From JAGWRA01 sp963711505 (GTDB lineage: Bacteria > Acidobacteriota > Vicinamibacteria > Vicinamibacterales > CAVVIG01): DNA of 64,000 nucleotides. Positions 18,045 to 27,155 of this stretch are shown piece by piece. The DNA lies in the NCBI GenBank assembly GCA_963711505.1, contig CAVQEJ010000005.1, positions 186,001 to 250,000 on the forward strand, given 5' to 3'. The notes below the pieces were generated by a model. That model searched no databases. It saw only the letters and a program-made list of their open reading frames with translations, and was not told the DNA's origin. Position 1 is the stretch's first letter. Every line of letters begins with the position of its first letter. The position numbers and the translations under genes are program-made.

Positions 18045-20472
18045 TCACGCTTCGACCAGCTCCTCGCTGCGCGAGTAGTCGCAGTCGTCGTTCTGGCACA
18101 CGAGCTGCCGCCCGTGCTTCTTGGTGATCTTCTCGACGAGGAACGGCGCGCCGCACGACGGACACTTCTCGGGCAGCGGCCGGTTCCAGAGCGTGAAGTC
18201 GCAGTCGGGATAGTTCGCGCAGCCGAAGAACACCTTGCCGCGCCGCGACTTCCGCTCGACGATGTCGCCGCCGTCCTTCGGACAGACGACACCAGTGGAC
18301 TTCAGCTTGACGTACTTGCACTCGGGGTACTTGCTGCACGCCGTGAACTCGCCGAACCGACCGTGCTTCAGCACGAGGTTGGCCCCGCACCGCGGGCACT
18401 TCTCGTCCAGCAGCTGATCCGGCTTGGCGGCCTTCAGCCCCTGCTTGGTCGCAATCAGCTTGCGCGTCGTCTTGCACTCGGGATAGCCGGAGCAGGCCAG
18501 GAACTGGCCGAACCGGCCGCGCTTGAGGACCATCGGCTTGCCGCAGTTCTCGCAGGGCTCGATCTCGGCGTCCTCGCCGCCCTCCGGCGGCTCGGTCTTC
18601 TCGAGCTCCCGCGTGTTCGTGCACTCCGGATACGCGCTGCAGGCGAGGAACGGCCCGAACTGGCCGACCTTGATCACCATCGGCGACCCGCACTTCTCGC
18701 AGATCTCGTCGGTCGGCTTCCCCTTGACCTTGATGTTCTCCATCTCGACCTTCGCGCGGTCGAGATCGGTCTTGAACTTGTCGTAGAAGCTGATCAGGGT
18801 CGCCGTGTAGTCGGTGCGCCCCGCCTCGATCTCGTCGAGGCGCTCCTCCATCTTCGCCGTGTACTGCACGTCGAGGATGTCGACGAAGCTCTGGGCCAGC
18901 AGGTCGATCACCATCCGTCCGAGCAGCGTCGGCTTGAAACGCGCGTCGAACTTCTCCACGTAGTTGCGATCCTGCAGCGTGCCGAGAATCGATGCATACG
19001 TCGAGGGCCGGCCGATGCCGTTCTCCTCGAGCTCCTTGACCAGCGTCGCCTCCGAGTACCGCGGCCGGCGGCTGCGTGAACTTCTGCTCCGGACGGAGCT
19101 GCTTCACGTCGAGCTGCTCCCCCTTCGTCAGCGGCGGCAGCACACCCGACACGCCGTCCTCGTCGCCGTCGGCCGGCTGCTGCGGGGTCTCGCTCGACGC
19201 CTCCACGGTCTGGCCGTAGGCGGCGAGCCAGCCCGGGAACTTCGGCACCGAGCCCTTCACGCGGAACGTGTAGTCGGCCGCCTTGATGTCGACCGTCGTC
19301 TCGTCGGCCGTGGCGGGCGGCATCTGCGAGGCCACGAACCGGTTCCAGATGAGCCGGTAGAGCGAGTACTGATCCGCCGTCAGATACGAGCGCACCTTCT
19401 CCGGATCGTTCGCCATCGACGTCGGCCGGATCGCTTCGTGCGCGTCCTGTGCTCCCGCCTTCGTCTTGAAGAAGTTCGGCTTCGCCGGAACGTACTCCGG
19501 CCCGAACGCCGTCCCGATGTGCTCCCGGACCTCGTCGAGCGCCTGCTCGGAGACGCGCGTCGAATCGGTTCGCATGTAGGTGATGAGGCCGACCAGCCCC
19601 TCGCCCGGCAGCTCGATCCCCTCGTAGAGCTGCTGCGCCAGCATCATCGTCTTCTTGACCGGAAACCGTGCCGTCTGCTGCAGCTTGCTCGTAATGAACG
19701 GCGGCGCCGCGTTCCGCTTCCGCTCCTTCGTCGTGACCGTATCGACGACGAACGTGGCGCCCTCGAGATCGGCGAGCACCGCCTTCGCTTCCGCGTCGGT
19801 ACCGACCTTGGCGGGCTCGTCGCCCTTCTTGTGCAGCTTCGCCTCGAACTCCGGCGGCTGGTGGCCCGCCAGCCGGGCGAACAGGTGCCAGTACTCCTCC
19901 GCGACGAACTGCTCGATGTCCTTCTCGCGGTCGCAGACCAGCTTCAACGCCACCGACTGCACCCGGCCGGCGCTCAGCCCCCGCCGCACCTTGTCCCAGA
20001 GCAGCGGGCTCACCTGGTAGCCGACCAGCCGGTCGAGCACGCGCCGGGCACGCTGCGCGTCGACCATCTTCTCGTCGATGGTCCCCGGATGGTTGAGCGC
20101 CTCGAGCACCGCCTTCTTGGTGATCTCGTTGAACATCAGGCGCTGGATCTTCTTCTTCTTCTTGCCCTTCCCGCCGCCCAGCTCCTCGGCGATGTGCCAG
20201 CCAATCGCCTCACCCTCGCGGTCCGGGTCGGTCGCGACGTAGATGGTCGTCGCGTCCTTCGCAGCTTCCTTCAGCGCCTTGATGACCTTCTGCCGGGCCG
20301 GGATCGTCTCGTAGTCCTCGACGAACCCCTCGTCGATGTGCACGCCGAGCTTGCTCTTCGGCAAGTCCCGGATGTGCCCCATCGACGCGACCACCTGGTA
20401 GTCGCGCCCCAGATATTTGTTGATCGTCTTCGCCTTCGCCGGCGACTCGACCACGACAAGTGATTTAGCCAT
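18045..20472 (-). CDS. topA: DNA topoisomerase I (frameshifted near 19075)
   Basis: About 808 residues. Type IA topoisomerase that relaxes negative supercoils. TOPRIM domain at the N-terminus (LVVVESPAKAKTINKYLG, YVATDPDREGEAIGWHIAEE). Catalytic Tyr299 in GLITYMRTDSTR, DNA-gate residues in GLSAGRVQSVALKLV and AHEAIRPTS. Five C-terminal Cys4 zinc ribbons start with CEKCGSPMV, CENCGKPMV, CPRCGANLV, CPKDGGDIV and CPSCGAPFL. One extra base near 19075 (GCGGCCGGCG on the plus strand) splits the frame just before RYSEATLVKELEE; removing it gives 809 codons including the stop. Because this gene is essential, the break is almost certainly a sequencing error. It is followed by trmFO and preceded by dprA. 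Confidence 0.93.
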
Positions 20473-20575
20473 GTCTCAATTTCGTACCGCCCCCCAGCCG
20501 CCGGACATCCGGGCCCGACCGTCCGGATCGGCGCCGGGACTGTGCCCGGCCTCTGCTGTGAACGGCTTGTTTACG

Positions 20576-21680
20576 TTAGCACGATCGTCCGGAGCGCACG
20601 AACCGGCCACCCCCGACGCGCCGGACCTGCCCGGCCAGTTCGAGCTCGGCCAGCCGGGCCAGCAGCGTCCCGCCGTCGAGCCCCGTCCGGGCTGCCACTT
20701 CCTCCAGCTCGAATGGCTCTCCGGGCTCGAAACCCGCCAGAATTCCGCCATCGGGCGTCCCGTCGCCCTCCGGCCTCCCCGACTCGGGCCCCATATCATC
20801 GGTCATATGACCGAGCAATGGGAACTCTTCCAGAATATCGTCCGCCGTCTCCACGATCTTTGCACCGTCCCGCAGGAGCGCGTGAGCGCCGCGGTTCCGG
20901 CCGCTCAGAATGTTGCCCGGCACGGCCATCACGTCGCGTCCCTGATCGAGGGCACACGCGGCCGTTATCAGCGAGCCGCTCTTCTCGGAGGCCTCGATGA
21001 CGACGACGGCCAGCGACAGCCCGCTGATGAGCCGGTTCCGCAGCGGGAAATGATGCGCCCTCGGCGGCGTTCCCGGCGGCAGCTCGCTCACCAGGGCGCC
21101 GTGTCGCCCGACCTCCCGGGCGAGCGCCGCGTGCTCCGGAGGATAGACGACGTCCACGCCCGATCCCAGTACCGGCCACCGTCTCCCCGCCGGAGAGGGC
21201 GCCGCGATGGGCGGCCGAGTCGACGCCGCGGGCCAGTCCGCTCACCACCACGATCCCGCGCCGGGCGAGGTCGGCGGCGAGCCGGGCCGCAACCTCGACG
21301 GCATAGGGCGTGGCGATCCTCGATCCGACGATGGCGACCGCCGGCCGGCCGAGGACCGCAGGCGTCCCCTCTACCCATAAGACGATGGGAGGATCCACGA
21401 TCGTCGCAAGCCTGGCCGGATACCGGTCGTCTTCCCAGCCAATGGGCGCAATTCCGGCCCTGACGGCTGTCTCGAGCGCGCGGTCGGCCGCGGCCCTGAG
21501 CTCAACAGTTCGGGTGGTGGCGGCGTCGGGGCAGGCCCGGGCGAGGATCCGTGGCAGCAGATCCGGCGGACTCGGCCCGCGCCGGCCGGCGGCCCGCACG
21601 GCCGCCGCAAGGCGCCGGCGGCCGAATCCGGATCGGAGGTCTGGAAGGAATGAGAGGGCCACGGCATCGCGCACATCCAT
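20576..21680 (-). CDS. dprA: DprA/Smf DNA-processing protein (frameshifted near 21173)
   Basis: About 367 residues. DprA loads RecA on incoming single-stranded DNA during transformation. Rossmann-like core: VAIVGSRIATPYAVEVAARL, GIVVVSGLARGVDSAAHRGA, VDVVYPPEHAALAREV, LSLAVVVIEASEKSGSL and DVMAVPGNI. The C-terminal winged helix (about 300-365) has EVAARTGLDGGTLLARLAEL. The frame changes near 21173 where ACCGGCC (plus strand) carries one extra base; removing it restores TVAVLGSGVDVVYPPEH. Start ATG 21680 gives a normal N-terminus (MDVRDAVALSFLPDL); ATG 21716 is possible. It heads the dprA-topA-trmFO-xerC cluster. Confidence 0.9.
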
Positions 21681-21870
21681 CGCCTGACTCCGGGATGGTG
21701 CCGGTCCGCGCCTCATCGAGACAGAAAAGGCCGAGCCGGCCGCTGACGTGTCGTCGCGGCCGCCCGACCTCTGCTTCAATTATAGACAGCGTGTCCTGTT
21801 CTGACAACGCGCGCGCGCTGCGGCAGGCCGCCACCAGGCGCGATTGCGCCATATTCCGGCCGCGTCCGCG

Positions 21871-21886
21871 TGGTACATGGCTTGCT
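21871..21886 (+). promoter_or_regulatory. Sigma-54-type promoter of TPR/lipoprotein pair
   Basis: TGGTACATGGCTTGCT: TGGTACA-N4-TTGCT with GG (21872-21873) and GC (21884-21885) 10 bases apart. It points to the TPR gene whose ATG is 78 bases downstream. Confidence 0.7.
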
Positions 21887-21919
21887 CATCTGCGGGAGAC
21901 GCGCGGTGCCGGAATCGGC

Positions 21920-21948
21920 TTGCTCCGCTTCAGGCGAACGCTTATAGT
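21920..21948 (+). promoter_or_regulatory. Sigma-70-type promoter of TPR/lipoprotein pair
   Basis: TTGCTC (21920-21925), 17-base spacer, TATAGT (21943-21948). Start of transcription would be near 21955, nine bases before the ATG at 21964. With the sigma-54-type site upstream this gene may have two promoters. Confidence 0.5.
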
Positions 21949-21963
21949 GAAATTCATCTCGTC

Positions 21964-22320
21964 ATGAAGTATTTCCGAGCGACGGTCGTGGCAATCCTGG
22001 TCGTCCTGGGGGCGTCGCTGGCGTATGCCAGCGTGCGGGACACCGCACGCGCTCAGGTGGAGTTCGGGATCAAGGCGGCGCAGGACGACCTGTGGCGCGA
22101 GGCGATCTTCCGGTGGCAGAAAGCCGTGGAGATCGATCCCACCTACGCCGCGGCGTTCAACGATCTCGCGATCGCCTACGAGCACGAGGGAGAGCCGGAC
22201 AAGGCGCGCCAGGCCTACGAGAAGGCGCTGAAGCTCGACTCGACCAACGACGTCATCCTCCAGAACTACGAGATGTTCAAGGAAATCAATGATCGGGCGA
22301 ACCGTCATCGGCAGCCGTAA
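21964..22320 (+). CDS. Exported TPR-repeat protein
   Basis: 118 residues. Signal peptide MKYFRATVVAILVVLGASLA YAS (residues 1-23) followed by about two and a half tetratricopeptide repeats: AQVEFGIKAAQDDLWREAIF, RWQKAVEIDPTYAAAFNDLA, IAYEHEGEPDKARQAYEKAL. TPRs bind partner proteins. The last 32 bases overlap the start of the lipoprotein gene in another frame, so the two are translated together and probably work together at the envelope. No closer function can be given. Confidence 0.83.
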   Translation: MKYFRATVVAILVVLGASLAYASVRDTARAQVEFGIKAAQDDLWREAIFRWQKAVEIDPTYAAAFNDLAIAYEHEGEPDKARQAYEKALKLDSTNDVILQNYEMFKEINDRANRHRQP

Positions 22321-23125
22321 CGGTTCCCGGCTGGCCCTGGTGGCCCTGCTGGCACTCTCGACCGCGCTCGTTGGCGCGTGCGGCGGCAGCGGCACGTACG
22401 AGATTCCGATTCAGACGCCGATCAAGCCCAAGCTGGACATCTCGGGGTTCCAGCGCGTGCTCGTCGCCGGATTCGTGTCGGGCGGCGGCAGTGACGTCGA
22501 CGCGAACCTCGAGACGACGCGTCTGCTCCGCAGCCAGCTCCGTCTGAAGGCCAAGCTGAAGGTAATCGACGCCGACGCGCTGCCGCTCGATGCCGTGGCG
22601 CGCGAGCAGAGCACGACCGCCGGGACCGACGGCCAGAACGACAAGAGTGCCGGCAAGGCCGCAGCCGATGCGCCGACGCCGCTGCCGGCCCGGATCAAGA
22701 CCCAGGAGGAGCTGTCGGCCTACGATCGGCTCTTCGCGAACACGGCCTACTGGAAGCAGCTCGGCGAGGAGTACCAGGATCCGCTCATCGTCACCGGGAC
22801 GATCCTGTTCACGCCGCACAGCCAGTCGGGTTTCGTGCAGCGGGAGCGGGAGGTCTACGACTCGTTCGGCCGCCGCCAGGTGGTGCCTGTCCGGACCTAC
22901 ATGGAGCGCAAGGGGTTCATCCTGCGCCCGAAGTTCGTCTTCATCGACGGGCGTACCGGCGCCACGCTCTACTCGGAGACCTTCCGGGAAGAGGTCCTCT
23001 ACGACAGCGGCCAGGACACGCCGGCGCTGTCGTCGTATTTCGAGCTGATGGACCGCGTGCTGCCAAGCTTCCTCAACACGCTGAGCAGCCAGAAGATCCG
23101 GGGCACGCGCGTGCTCCTCAAGTAG
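22289..23125 (+). CDS. Lipoprotein of unknown function
   Basis: 278 residues with a lipoprotein signal (ALVALLALSTALVGAC, Cys31). The body has alternating beta segments (FQRVLVAGFVSGG, IVTGTILFTPHSQSG, GFILRPKFVFIDGRTGATLY), a long polar insert (TTAGTDGQNDKSAGKAAAD, about 110-130) and a C-terminal helix (SSYFELMDRVLPSFLNTLSS). The sequence VAGF-x-TRLLRSQL and later GTILFTP resembles periplasmic proteins of the TolB-N/CsgG-like group, but I cannot assign it firmly. The start overlaps the TPR gene by 32 bases. Confidence 0.78.
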   Translation: MIGRTVIGSRNGSRLALVALLALSTALVGACGGSGTYEIPIQTPIKPKLDISGFQRVLVAGFVSGGGSDVDANLETTRLLRSQLRLKAKLKVIDADALPLDAVAREQSTTAGTDGQNDKSAGKAAADAPTPLPARIKTQEELSAYDRLFANTAYWKQLGEEYQDPLIVTGTILFTPHSQSGFVQREREVYDSFGRRQVVPVRTYMERKGFILRPKFVFIDGRTGATLYSETFREEVLYDSGQDTPALSSYFELMDRVLPSFLNTLSSQKIRGTRVLLK

Positions 23126-23153
23126 CGCCTCGCCGAAACCGCCCCCTAAAGCT

Positions 23154-23182
23154 TTGCAGTTGAGCCGCTTGCGTGGTACACT
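23154..23182 (+). promoter_or_regulatory. Sigma-70-type promoter of rplU-rpmA operon
   Basis: TTGCAG (23154-23159), 17-base spacer, TACACT (23177-23182). It lies upstream of repeat copy B1 and rplU, giving a leader of about 155 bases that contains the repeat. Confidence 0.55.
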
Positions 23183-23240
23183 GGCGGCTTTGCGCGGTGC
23201 GTTGACCGATGGCCTGTGGGGCCCAGCGCACTCGGCGTAA

Positions 23241-23326
23241 CGGCGCGCACCGCGCGCCCGCGATCGGAGTGGAGCGAGTCGGGTCGCGAGCGTAACGGAG
23301 TGAGCCGGGGTTTGGGGCAGAGCCCC
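23241..23326 (+). repeat. 86-bp dispersed repeat, copy B1, in rplU leader
   Basis: 81 of 86 bases match 23684-23769 by eye. It contains two hairpins: GGCGCGC-ACC-GCGCGCC near the 5' end and GGGGC-AGA-GCCCC at the 3' end. It ends 18 bases before the rplU start, so it is part of the mRNA leader. Confidence 0.88.
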
Positions 23327-23344
23327 CTGTGAAAGAGGACAGCC

Positions 23345-23662
23345 GTGTTTGCAATCATTCAGAGTGGCGGACGTCAGCATCGGGTCGAGCCCGGCGCCGT
23401 CGTCACGATCGACCGCCGGCCGGATGCGGCCGCCGGTGAGGAACTGACGTTCGACCAGGTACTCCTGGTCGGCCGGGACGGCGGCGAAGTGGTCGCCGGT
23501 GCGCCGTTCGTGGCGAACGCCCGCGTGGTGGCCGTCGTCGACGGCGAGACCCGCGGCCCCAAGATCCGCGTCTTCAAGAAGAAGCGCCGGAAGGGCATGC
23601 GCCGCACCCGGGGTCATCGCTCCACTTACACGCAGGTCCGGATCACCGATATCGTCGCATAA
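23345..23662 (+). CDS. rplU: 50S ribosomal protein L21
   Basis: 105 residues, GTG start, with the family's MFAIIQSGGRQHRVEPGAVV beginning, the VLLVGRDGGEVVAGAPFVA middle, and the basic KIRVFKKKRRKGMRRTRGHR near the end. L21 binds 23S rRNA in the large subunit. It heads the classic rplU-rpmA-obgE order. It lies between two copies of an 86-bp hairpin repeat, which places possible attenuators before and after it. Confidence 0.96.
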   Translation: MFAIIQSGGRQHRVEPGAVVTIDRRPDAAAGEELTFDQVLLVGRDGGEVVAGAPFVANARVVAVVDGETRGPKIRVFKKKRRKGMRRTRGHRSTYTQVRITDIVA

Positions 23663-23683
23663 GAGCGACCGGGCGCAGCCCGG

Positions 23684-23769
23684 CGGCGCGCACCGCGCGC
23701 CCGCGACCGGAGTGGAGCGAGCCGGATCGCGAGCGTAACGGAGGGAGCCGGGGTTCGGGGCAGAGCCCC
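23684..23769 (+). repeat. 86-bp dispersed repeat, copy B2, between rplU and rpmA
   Basis: Near-identical to B1 (five differences). Its 3' hairpin GGGGC-AGA-GCCCC is directly followed by GTTTTTGG, so this copy has the form of an intrinsic terminator between two ribosomal-protein genes. Partial read-through could set the L21:L27 ratio. Confidence 0.88.
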
Positions 23770-23784
23770 GTTTTTGGAAAAGCC

Positions 23785-24042
23785 ATGGCACATAAAAAGG
23801 GACAGGGAAGCTCGCGCAACGGCCGCGACTCCAATTCGCAGCGGCTCGGCGTGAAGCGTTTCGACGGCAACCTGGTGACGGGGGGCTCGATCCTCGTGCG
23901 TCAGCGCGGGCGTCGCTTCCGGCCCGGCCTCAACGTCGGACTGGGTAAGGACGACACGCTGTTCGCCAAGGTCGAGGGCCGCGTCCGGTTCGAAGACCAC
24001 GGTGCCCGCGGGCGCGTGATCAGCGTCCTGCCAATCGAGTAA
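23785..24042 (+). CDS. rpmA: 50S ribosomal protein L27
   Basis: 85 residues beginning MAHKKGQGSSRNGRDSNSQR, then LGVKRFDGNLVTGGSILVRQ and RGRRFRPGLNVGLGKDDTLF, all typical. L27 reaches the peptidyl-transferase centre. There is no N-terminal extension needing cleavage, unlike in Firmicutes. It starts 15 bases after repeat B2. Confidence 0.97.
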   Translation: MAHKKGQGSSRNGRDSNSQRLGVKRFDGNLVTGGSILVRQRGRRFRPGLNVGLGKDDTLFAKVEGRVRFEDHGARGRVISVLPIE

Positions 24043-24098
24043 CGGTTCGGCCGGATCGCATGCGCGTCCGGCCCCCGGGCTCCATCCCCACAAAGTAG

Positions 24099-25172
24099 AT
24101 GTTCGTCGACGAGGTAGACATTCAGGTGGCCGCCGGCGACGGCGGTCGAGGCTGCCTCAGCTTCCGTCGCGAGAAGTTCGTCCCCCGCGGCGGGCCGAAC
24201 GGCGGCGACGGGGGGCACGGCGGTCCCGTCTACATTGTCGCCAGCCCGCACCTGAACACGCTCGTCAACTTCCGGTTCCATCCCGAATTCAACGGCGACC
24301 GCGGCCGTCACGGTGAGGGCTCCAACCGCACCGGGCGCAGCGGACGGCCGCTCGAGCTCGCGGTGCCGCCCGGCACGCAGATCTTCGAGCGGCTCGAGGA
24401 CGGCACCCTCGTCCAGCTCGGCGACCTGACCGAGAGCGGCCAGCGCCTCCTCGTGGCCAGAGGCGGCAAGGGCGGCTGGGGCAACGCGCGGTTCGCCACG
24501 TCGACCAACCGGGCGCCGCGGCGCACGTCGCCCGGCGAGCCCGGCGAGGTGAAGTCGCTGCGGCTGCAGTTGAAGCTGCTGGCCGATGTCGGCCTCGTCG
24601 GCTTTCCCAACGCCGGCAAGTCGACGCTGATCGCCCGCATCTCGGCCGCCCGTCCGCGCATCGCCGACTACCCGTTTACGACGCTCACGCCGAACCTGGG
24701 CGTCGTCCGGCTCGACGAGGACCGCAGCTTCGTCGTCGCGGACGTGCCCGGGCTCATCGAAGGAGCGCACGAGGGGCACGGCCTCGGCCACCAGTTCCTG
24801 CGGCACCTCGAGCGGACCAAGCTGCTGATCCATCTGGTGGACGTGTCGGGCTTCTCGGGCCGCGACCCGGTCGCCGATTTCGACACCGTGCGGCGCGAGC
24901 TCGAGCTGTTCCAGCCGGCGCTGGCGGCCAAGCCGCAGCTGGCGGTCGCCAACAAGATCGACGCCCTGGACGAGCCGGACCGCGCCGATCGCCTGGAGGC
25001 CAGGGCCCGCGAGCTGTCGATGCCGTTCTTCCGCATCTCCGGCGTCACCGGCGCGGGCATCGGTGCGCTGCTCGAAGCCATGTGGCAGACCCTGGTCGCA
25101 GAACGCGAGCGCGAGCAGCGCGAACGGGACGTCCACGTTCCGGACGACTCCGTGATCGATCTGAACGAATGA
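24099..25172 (+). CDS. obgE: GTPase Obg/CgtA
   Basis: 357 residues. The N-terminal glycine-rich Obg fold occupies 1-158 (MFVDEVDIQVAAGDGGRGCL, GGPNGGDGGHGGPV). The GTPase domain at about 159-335 has G1 GFPNAGKSTLIARI, G3 DVPGLIEGAHEG and G4 NKID. It takes part in late 50S assembly and growth control. It lacks the long C-terminal extension of some family members and ends DVHVPDDSVIDLNE. Its stop overlaps the nadD start (ATGA). Confidence 0.96.
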   Translation: MFVDEVDIQVAAGDGGRGCLSFRREKFVPRGGPNGGDGGHGGPVYIVASPHLNTLVNFRFHPEFNGDRGRHGEGSNRTGRSGRPLELAVPPGTQIFERLEDGTLVQLGDLTESGQRLLVARGGKGGWGNARFATSTNRAPRRTSPGEPGEVKSLRLQLKLLADVGLVGFPNAGKSTLIARISAARPRIADYPFTTLTPNLGVVRLDEDRSFVVADVPGLIEGAHEGHGLGHQFLRHLERTKLLIHLVDVSGFSGRDPVADFDTVRRELELFQPALAAKPQLAVANKIDALDEPDRADRLEARARELSMPFFRISGVTGAGIGALLEAMWQTLVAEREREQRERDVHVPDDSVIDLNE

Positions 25173-25870
25173 GGCAGCGCACCGGCATCCTCGGCGGCAC
25201 GTTCGATCCGATTCACGTCGGCCACCTGGCACTGGCCGAGGCGGCCCGGCGCGCGCTCCATCTCGATCGCGTTCTCGTGCTCCCCTCACACACCCCGCCC
25301 CACCGGGCGGCCGGCCCCTCGGCGTCGGCCTGGCACCGGTTCGCCATGGCGGCCATGGCCGTGGCGGAGGCCGACGGCTGCGAGGTGTCGGATCTCGAGC
25401 TCGAGGCCGGCGGCTTCTCCTACACGTGGCGCACGCTCGAACGGCTGCAGGCCTCCGGGTTCGCCGCCGACCAGCTGTACTTCCTCACCGGCGCCGACGC
25501 CTTTGCCGACATCGCCACCTGGAAGCATTACCCCGCGCTGCTCGCCGAAGCGCACTTCGTCGCCGTGTCGCGCCCCGGACAGCCGGCGCCCGGACTGCGC
25601 CAGTGGCTGCCCGACCTGGCGGCACGTATGATCGACGTGGAGCCGACAGGGGCCCCGACCGCCAATACGCCCGGAGGGGGCACGATGATTTTTCTGATCG
25701 ATGCCGCGACGCCGGATGTGTCCGCCACGGCCATCCGCCAGCTGGCGGCAGCCGGCGGGTCGCTGGCCGGCCTGGTGCCCGCCGCTGTTGAGGCGCATAT
25801 CCGGCGCCACGGCCTGTACACGGCAGCAGCCGGTCACGGAGGCCAACCGGCAGGCAGGTTGCATGACTAA
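25169..25870 (+). CDS. nadD: Nicotinate-nucleotide adenylyltransferase
   Basis: 233 residues. NadD transfers AMP to nicotinate mononucleotide in NAD synthesis. Nucleotidyl-transferase motif GILGGTFDPIHVGHLALAE near the start, VLVLPSHTPPHR, LYFLTGADAFADIATWKHY, and the C-terminal VSATAIRQL (family ISSTxIR). ATG 25169 overlaps the obgE stop by four bases, so it is translationally coupled. The frame continues upstream but only as a shadow of obgE. Confidence 0.94.
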   Translation: MRQRTGILGGTFDPIHVGHLALAEAARRALHLDRVLVLPSHTPPHRAAGPSASAWHRFAMAAMAVAEADGCEVSDLELEAGGFSYTWRTLERLQASGFAADQLYFLTGADAFADIATWKHYPALLAEAHFVAVSRPGQPAPGLRQWLPDLAARMIDVEPTGAPTANTPGGGTMIFLIDAATPDVSATAIRQLAAAGGSLAGLVPAAVEAHIRRHGLYTAAAGHGGQPAGRLHD

Positions 25871-26285
25871 GACCGCAGGACCCACGAACACGCGCGCGAA
25901 GACCAGAGCACCCCGGCTGCCCGCTGACGTGAAGGCGGCCGTCGCCGCCGCGCTCGACAAGAAGGCGGACGATCTCGTCGTGCTGGACCTCAGGAAGGCA
26001 TCGGGGTTCACCGACTTCTTCGTCATCTGCACCGGGCAGAACGCGCGCCAGATCCACGCGATTGGCGATGCGGTCATCGAGAAGCTGAAGGCCACCCACG
26101 TCAGGCCGTCGCACATCGAAGGCTACGAGCGGTCGGAATGGGTACTGATCGACTGCTTCGATTTCATCGTGCACGTCTTCAGCCCCGAAGCGCGGACCTT
26201 CTACGGCCTCGAGCGGCTGTGGGGCAGCGCCGAGCGGGTCACGCCGCGCAAGGCCTCCGCGCGGACCTCTTCCTCGAATTCCTGA
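25863..26285 (+). CDS. rsfS: Ribosomal silencing factor RsfS
   Basis: 140 residues. RsfS binds L14 and blocks subunit joining in starved cells. Family blocks: KKADDLVVLDLRKASGFTDF, FVICTGQNARQIHAIGDAV, HIEGYERSEWVLIDCFDFIV and HVFSPEARTFYGLERLWG. The start ATG 25863 overlaps the end of nadD by eight bases. The N-terminus is extended by about 20 basic, Thr/Ala-rich residues. Confidence 0.94.
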   Translation: MTKTAGPTNTRAKTRAPRLPADVKAAVAAALDKKADDLVVLDLRKASGFTDFFVICTGQNARQIHAIGDAVIEKLKATHVRPSHIEGYERSEWVLIDCFDFIVHVFSPEARTFYGLERLWGSAERVTPRKASARTSSSNS

Positions 26286-26312
26286 GACCGGCACGTCCGG
26301 GGGCAGGCCGCC

Positions 26313-27155
26313 ATGCCTGACCCACCGGGCCGGCGGCAGGCGGGCCTCGCAAGGGCCGCCAGAGCGTTGGGCGGGTCCGGAGTGCCGGCAGCCCTCCGGC
26401 CTGCGCTGGACGGCTTGCTGGCCGTCCTGGTCGCCCCCGCCTGTGCCTGCTGCGCCCGCCTGCTCGCCGCGCCGTCAGCCGGCCCCGTCTGTCCGGCCTG
26501 CTGGGCCGCCATCCGCTTCATCACGCCTCCGGTCTGCGACGCCTGTGGCGATCCACTGCCCTCCTGGCGGTCGATCAGCCGGGACGTAGCGCGCTGTCCC
26601 CGGTGCCGGCGGGCGCCCCGCGCCATCGATCGCGGCCGGGCCATCGGCGAATACGCGGGCACGCTGCGGCAGATCGTGCACGCGTTGAAGTATGGAGGCC
26701 GCCGGAGCATCGCCCGTCGGCTGTCGATCCTGATGCGCACCCAGGGCGCCGCGGTCCTCGACGGAGCCGACTGCGTCGTCCCGGTGCCGCTGCATCCGCG
26801 ACGGCTGCGGCAGCGGGGCTTCAACCAGGCGGCCGATCTGGCAGCCGGTCTCGGCGTGCCGGTGCGGCCGCTGCTGCGCCGCGTGCGGGCGACACCCTCG
26901 CAGGTCGACCTCCCGGCCGCGCAGCGTCACCGCAACGTGCGGGATGCCTTCGCGCTCGCCGGTCCGGCCGGATATCGGAGCTGGTGGAGGCGGGGTGGCG
27001 GATCGATCCCGCCGGAGGGGCTGTGCGTGGTGCTCGTCGACGACGTGAGCACGACGGGCGCCACGCTGGAGGCCTGCGCGCGGGTCCTGCGGGCGGCGGG
27101 TGCGCGGGAGGTGCGGGCGCTTACAGCCGCCCGAGTCGCCTGTCGACGGCCGTGA
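26313..27155 (+). CDS. ComF-family phosphoribosyltransferase-like protein
   Basis: 280 residues. N-terminal zinc-binding part with paired cysteines (PACACCARL, GPVCPACWAA, PPVCDACGDPL, ARCPRCRRAP) followed by the phosphoribosyltransferase-like fold: YGGRRSIARRL, VVPVPLHPRRLRQRGFNQAA, QVDLPAAQRHRNVRDAF and the PRPP loop VVLVDDVSTTGATLEACARV. ComF proteins act in DNA uptake for transformation. With dprA nearby this hints at natural competence, though no uptake genes are seen. The last 35 bases overlap the convergent tmk. Confidence 0.88.
   Translation: MPDPPGRRQAGLARAARALGGSGVPAALRPALDGLLAVLVAPACACCARLLAAPSAGPVCPACWAAIRFITPPVCDACGDPLPSWRSISRDVARCPRCRRAPRAIDRGRAIGEYAGTLRQIVHALKYGGRRSIARRLSILMRTQGAAVLDGADCVVPVPLHPRRLRQRGFNQAADLAAGLGVPVRPLLRRVRATPSQVDLPAAQRHRNVRDAFALAGPAGYRSWWRRGGGSIPPEGLCVVLVDDVSTTGATLEACARVLRAAGAREVRALTAARVACRRP

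Noticed and set aside
16378..18078. 566-residue plus-strand open frame opposite trmFO
   Set aside because: Antisense shadow; low-complexity Arg/His/Gly sequence, while trmFO on the other strand has all family motifs.
23241..23326. Ribosomal-protein L20/L21-type autoregulatory leader
   Set aside because: The same sequence recurs after rplU almost unchanged, so it is a dispersed repeat rather than a dedicated leader structure.
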